DNA from: Pseudoalteromonas sp. EB27
GTDB taxonomy: Bacteria; Pseudomonadota; Gammaproteobacteria; Enterobacterales; Alteromonadaceae
DNA: 64,000 nt
Direction: 5' to 3'
Assembly: GCF_001974875.1 (NCBI RefSeq)
Contig: NZ_MTQD01000004.1
Span: 124,001-188,000 of the forward strand
Below, piece by piece: positions 61,933-64,000 of this stretch; within the stretch, counting starts at the first letter, position 1, and each line of letters opens with the position of its first letter. The position numbers and the translations under genes were made by a program. The notes under the pieces are model-generated. The model saw only the letters and a list, made by a program, of their open reading frames with translations. It ran no database searches and was not told the origin of the DNA.

Positions 61933-64000
61933 TTAGTTAAATGAAACCGTAATGATGTTAGAACATACATTTTCAGTTACACATAATTGGTAATCGTACG
62001 ATGGTAATGTAGCACCACGTACGTAGTCACGGTAACGACCTCTGTCAGCAGTAGTATCTACAAGCTCACCATTACGGTAAACACTTAGTGATTCAGCGCC
62101 AACACTTTCCCAACTAAGCTCTACACGCATAGTATCAAGGCGAGACTTATTAGCACGTTTTAAGGTAATTTCTAGCTCTACATCACTTACAACAACCGTT
62201 TGAGTTGATGTACTTGTATTGCCTTCACTGTCTGTTACCGTTAGTTCTACATCGTAATTACCTGATGCTGCATACACATGCATAGGGTTTTGATCAGATG
62301 ATGTTGCACCATCGCCAAAGCTCCAGCTCCACTGTGTAATATCGTTATTTGAATCAGTGCTTGAATCAATAAAGTTAACTGTTAAGCCTTGTGTCTCAAC
62401 GTCAAAACTAGCACGTGGTGGTTGTGGGCTAACTTCGCCAATAGCGCTTAGCGTTAATGACCAGCCATTAATTGTGCCGGTATCGGCTGCGGCAGTATCT
62501 TCTACTTGTAGTGTCCAATCGCCTGTAGCTACTTCACCGTTAAATGATTCAGACGTAAAGCTTCTAACAATATCATCTGCTGAACCACCTACATTGCTTT
62601 GTAGTGTTACTTGTGTGCCTTGGGCAGATACTAACTTAACCACTAAGTCGCCAGAGTAAGTATGAGAAATATCAACATCTGCTGTAGTGCCAAATACGGT
62701 TAAATCATCGCCAATGTTAATTACTGATACGGCCCCTACTGGTGAGTTATCTGGAATTTCAACGCTTTGACTACTGCTATAAGTAAAGTCGTTTAATCCT
62801 ACAGGCTGAATCATTAAATCAACTGATTGCTGCTTAACAATATCACCTGCCGTAGCTGTTACCATCAGCTCGTAATCACCCCACTGAGTGTCAACGTCTG
62901 TTTCAACGTTAAGTCTTACTTCATCGCCAGGACGCGCTGTAACTGCTGATAAGTAAGCACCAGCTAATGTTGTTGATAATTCAAGCGTTACTTCTTCATC
63001 CCACTCGGCAATAGAGCCAATTGTAAATGTGTAGTATGTAGCCTGGCCGGCCTCAACTTGTTGCGTAAGTGGATCGGCTGAAATTTTAAAGCCTGGTGTT
63101 GGATCGGCATCAATAAGTGCCTGGTTTACATTAAGACGAGTACCTGCAACAGTTACACCTTGTAGCGCAGCATTCGCATCGCCAGAGCTCATTAGTAGTT
63201 CTTTAAGCTCTTGAGTACTTAGCTCAGGATTAACCGATAACACTAACGCTGCAGCACCTGCAACATGGGGGGTTGCCATTGAAGTACCTGAGTATGACGC
63301 GTAACTTTCACCCGGTGTAGTAGATAAAATAGCTGTGCCTGGTGCGCCCATGTCAACACTTGTTAAACCATAGTGCGAAAACCACGAAATATCATCAGTT
63401 TGATTCGTACTAGCAACCGATAACACACTGGCGTTTTCATAGTTTGATGGGTAGTGAGGGTTAACATCGTTATCAATAGTATCGTTACCCGCTGCAGCTA
63501 CAAATAGTAAATCAGCCGCTTCGCTAGAGTCTATAGCATCAGCTAATGCTTGGCTGTAACCACCACCGCCCCAGCTATTGTTTAATACGCGTAGGTTAAC
63601 TCCAGAATTTTTAAGGCCAACCATATAATCAATACACTTAATAGCGTCTGATGTTGAACCATTACCCGCAGCATCTAAAAACTTACAACCTACAAGTGAT
63701 ACTTCATGATTTACACCCACTACTCCCACAGAGTTATTACCACTGGCACCTATAGTTCCAGACACATGCGTTCCGTGACCTTCATCATCCATAGGGTCAC
63801 CGCTATCGGTAATCGCATTAATACCATGAATATCATCGATAAAGCCATTACCGTCATTATCGATACCATCGCCTGCAATTTCAGAGGTATTTACCCACAT
63901 ATTGCTCGCTAAATCACTATGGCTATAATCAATACCTGTATCAATTACACCCACAACTACATCTCGGCTACCTGTAGAAATCGTCCATGCTTCGACTGCA
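61933..64000 (-). CDS. Secreted subtilisin-family (S8) serine protease with P and PKD domains (N-terminus outside window)
   Basis: The frame runs into the right edge without a start; about 688 residues are visible, beginning AVEAWTISTGSRDVVVG just before the catalytic Asp. Catalytic triad: Asp in VIDTGIDYSH, His in DEGHGTHVSGT, Ser in YSGTSMATPHVAGAA. Next come a beta-sandwich linker, a proprotein-convertase P domain (VEIPDNSPVGAV to NGWSLTLSA, about 395-510), a PKD domain (ASFDVETQGLTVNF, WSFGDGATSS, about 520-600), and a final C-terminal beta region with a Cys pair (YQLCVTENVC). The signal and pro-peptide must lie beyond 64000. An extracellular enzyme for marine protein scavenging. Confidence 0.93.
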   Translation of the reverse strand, partial: AVEAWTISTGSRDVVVGVIDTGIDYSHSDLASNMWVNTSEIAGDGIDNDGNGFIDDIHGINAITDSGDPMDDEGHGTHVSGTIGASGNNSVGVVGVNHEVSLVGCKFLDAAGNGSTSDAIKCIDYMVGLKNSGVNLRVLNNSWGGGGYSQALADAIDSSEAADLLFVAAAGNDTIDNDVNPHYPSNYENASVLSVASTNQTDDISWFSHYGLTSVDMGAPGTAILSTTPGESYASYSGTSMATPHVAGAAALVLSVNPELSTQELKELLMSSGDANAALQGVTVAGTRLNVNQALIDADPTPGFKISADPLTQQVEAGQATYYTFTIGSIAEWDEEVTLELSTTLAGAYLSAVTARPGDEVRLNVETDVDTQWGDYELMVTATAGDIVKQQSVDLMIQPVGLNDFTYSSSQSVEIPDNSPVGAVSVINIGDDLTVFGTTADVDISHTYSGDLVVKLVSAQGTQVTLQSNVGGSADDIVRSFTSESFNGEVATGDWTLQVEDTAAADTGTINGWSLTLSAIGEVSPQPPRASFDVETQGLTVNFIDSSTDSNNDITQWSWSFGDGATSSDQNPMHVYAASGNYDVELTVTDSEGNTSTSTQTVVVSDVELEITLKRANKSRLDTMRVELSWESVGAESLSVYRNGELVDTTADRGRYRDYVRGATLPSYDYQLCVTENVCSNIITVSFN

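Noticed and set aside
1..64000. CRISPR arrays, tRNA or rRNA genes
   Set aside because: No regularly spaced short repeats and no tRNA- or rRNA-like segments were noticed on reading; the island repeats are long and irregularly spaced.

Overview
The window looks like a chromosome segment of a marine gammaproteobacterium of the Pseudoalteromonas/Alteromonadales type. This is inferred from the AT-rich coding style, the gene families present (ABC permease fused to an M1 peptidase, secreted subtilase with P and PKD domains, TonB-dependent receptors, YddG and RutR relatives) and the local arrangements. No tRNA, rRNA or CRISPR array was seen. Both window ends cut a gene: a CstA-family transporter on the left and a secreted S8 protease on the right.

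Layout. 1-6.5 kb: end of a cstA-like gene, then a minus-strand mannitol operon (NCS1-type transporter, mannitol 2-dehydrogenase, fructokinase) with a HAD phosphatase beside it. 6.9-9.1 kb: exported catalase followed by an exported ankyrin-repeat partner. 9.2-15.7 kb: an ABC ATPase and a permease/M1-peptidase fusion, divergent from a LytS-type histidine kinase and LytTR response regulator; a 21-bp-phased direct repeat lies in the shared promoter region. 15.8-20.1 kb: TonB-dependent receptor divergent from two tiny membrane proteins and a PepSY protein (likely iron/siderophore use). 20.2-21.1 kb: YddG-type exporter. 21.17-21.43 kb: a 264-bp MITE-like element with perfect 16-bp inverted ends.

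Purine catabolism occupies two separate loci. Locus 1 (21.5-29.2 kb) has a RutR-like TetR regulator, an RraA/aldolase-fold protein, an amidase, an HpxW-like oxamate amidohydrolase, a TSUP anion carrier, PucG aminotransferase and allantoate amidohydrolase. Locus 2 (45.6-61.9 kb) has a minus-strand uptake arm (BMP-type ABC importer, NCS2 purine permease, Tsx-like channel) and, divergently, xdhABC-uraD-uraH-guaD-puuD-puuE. Together they cover guanine/hypoxanthine -> xanthine -> urate -> 5-hydroxyisourate -> OHCU -> allantoin -> allantoate -> ureidoglycine -> oxalurate and plausibly oxamate -> oxalate. The same TGACC-N4-GGTCA type palindrome, close to the known RutR box, occurs in front of the regulator, in front of the locus 1 catabolic genes and in the divergent promoter of locus 2, suggesting a single local regulon.

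29.3-40.0 kb is an AT-rich accessory island. Small, mostly membrane or secreted proteins of unknown function are nearly all on the minus strand. They are separated by a recurring spacer repeat of about 140 bp, a 0.4-kb duplication, and decayed IS110-type transposase tails. One gene carries an in-frame stop, and a Rof homologue has its C-terminus rewritten by the repeat. A cassette-array (integron-like) origin is considered but not proven. An opgG-like gene sits inside this stretch. 40.0-45.5 kb holds ordinary genes (DUF417 membrane protein, DASS transporter, GNAT, TRIC/UPF0126, RDD and small membrane proteins).
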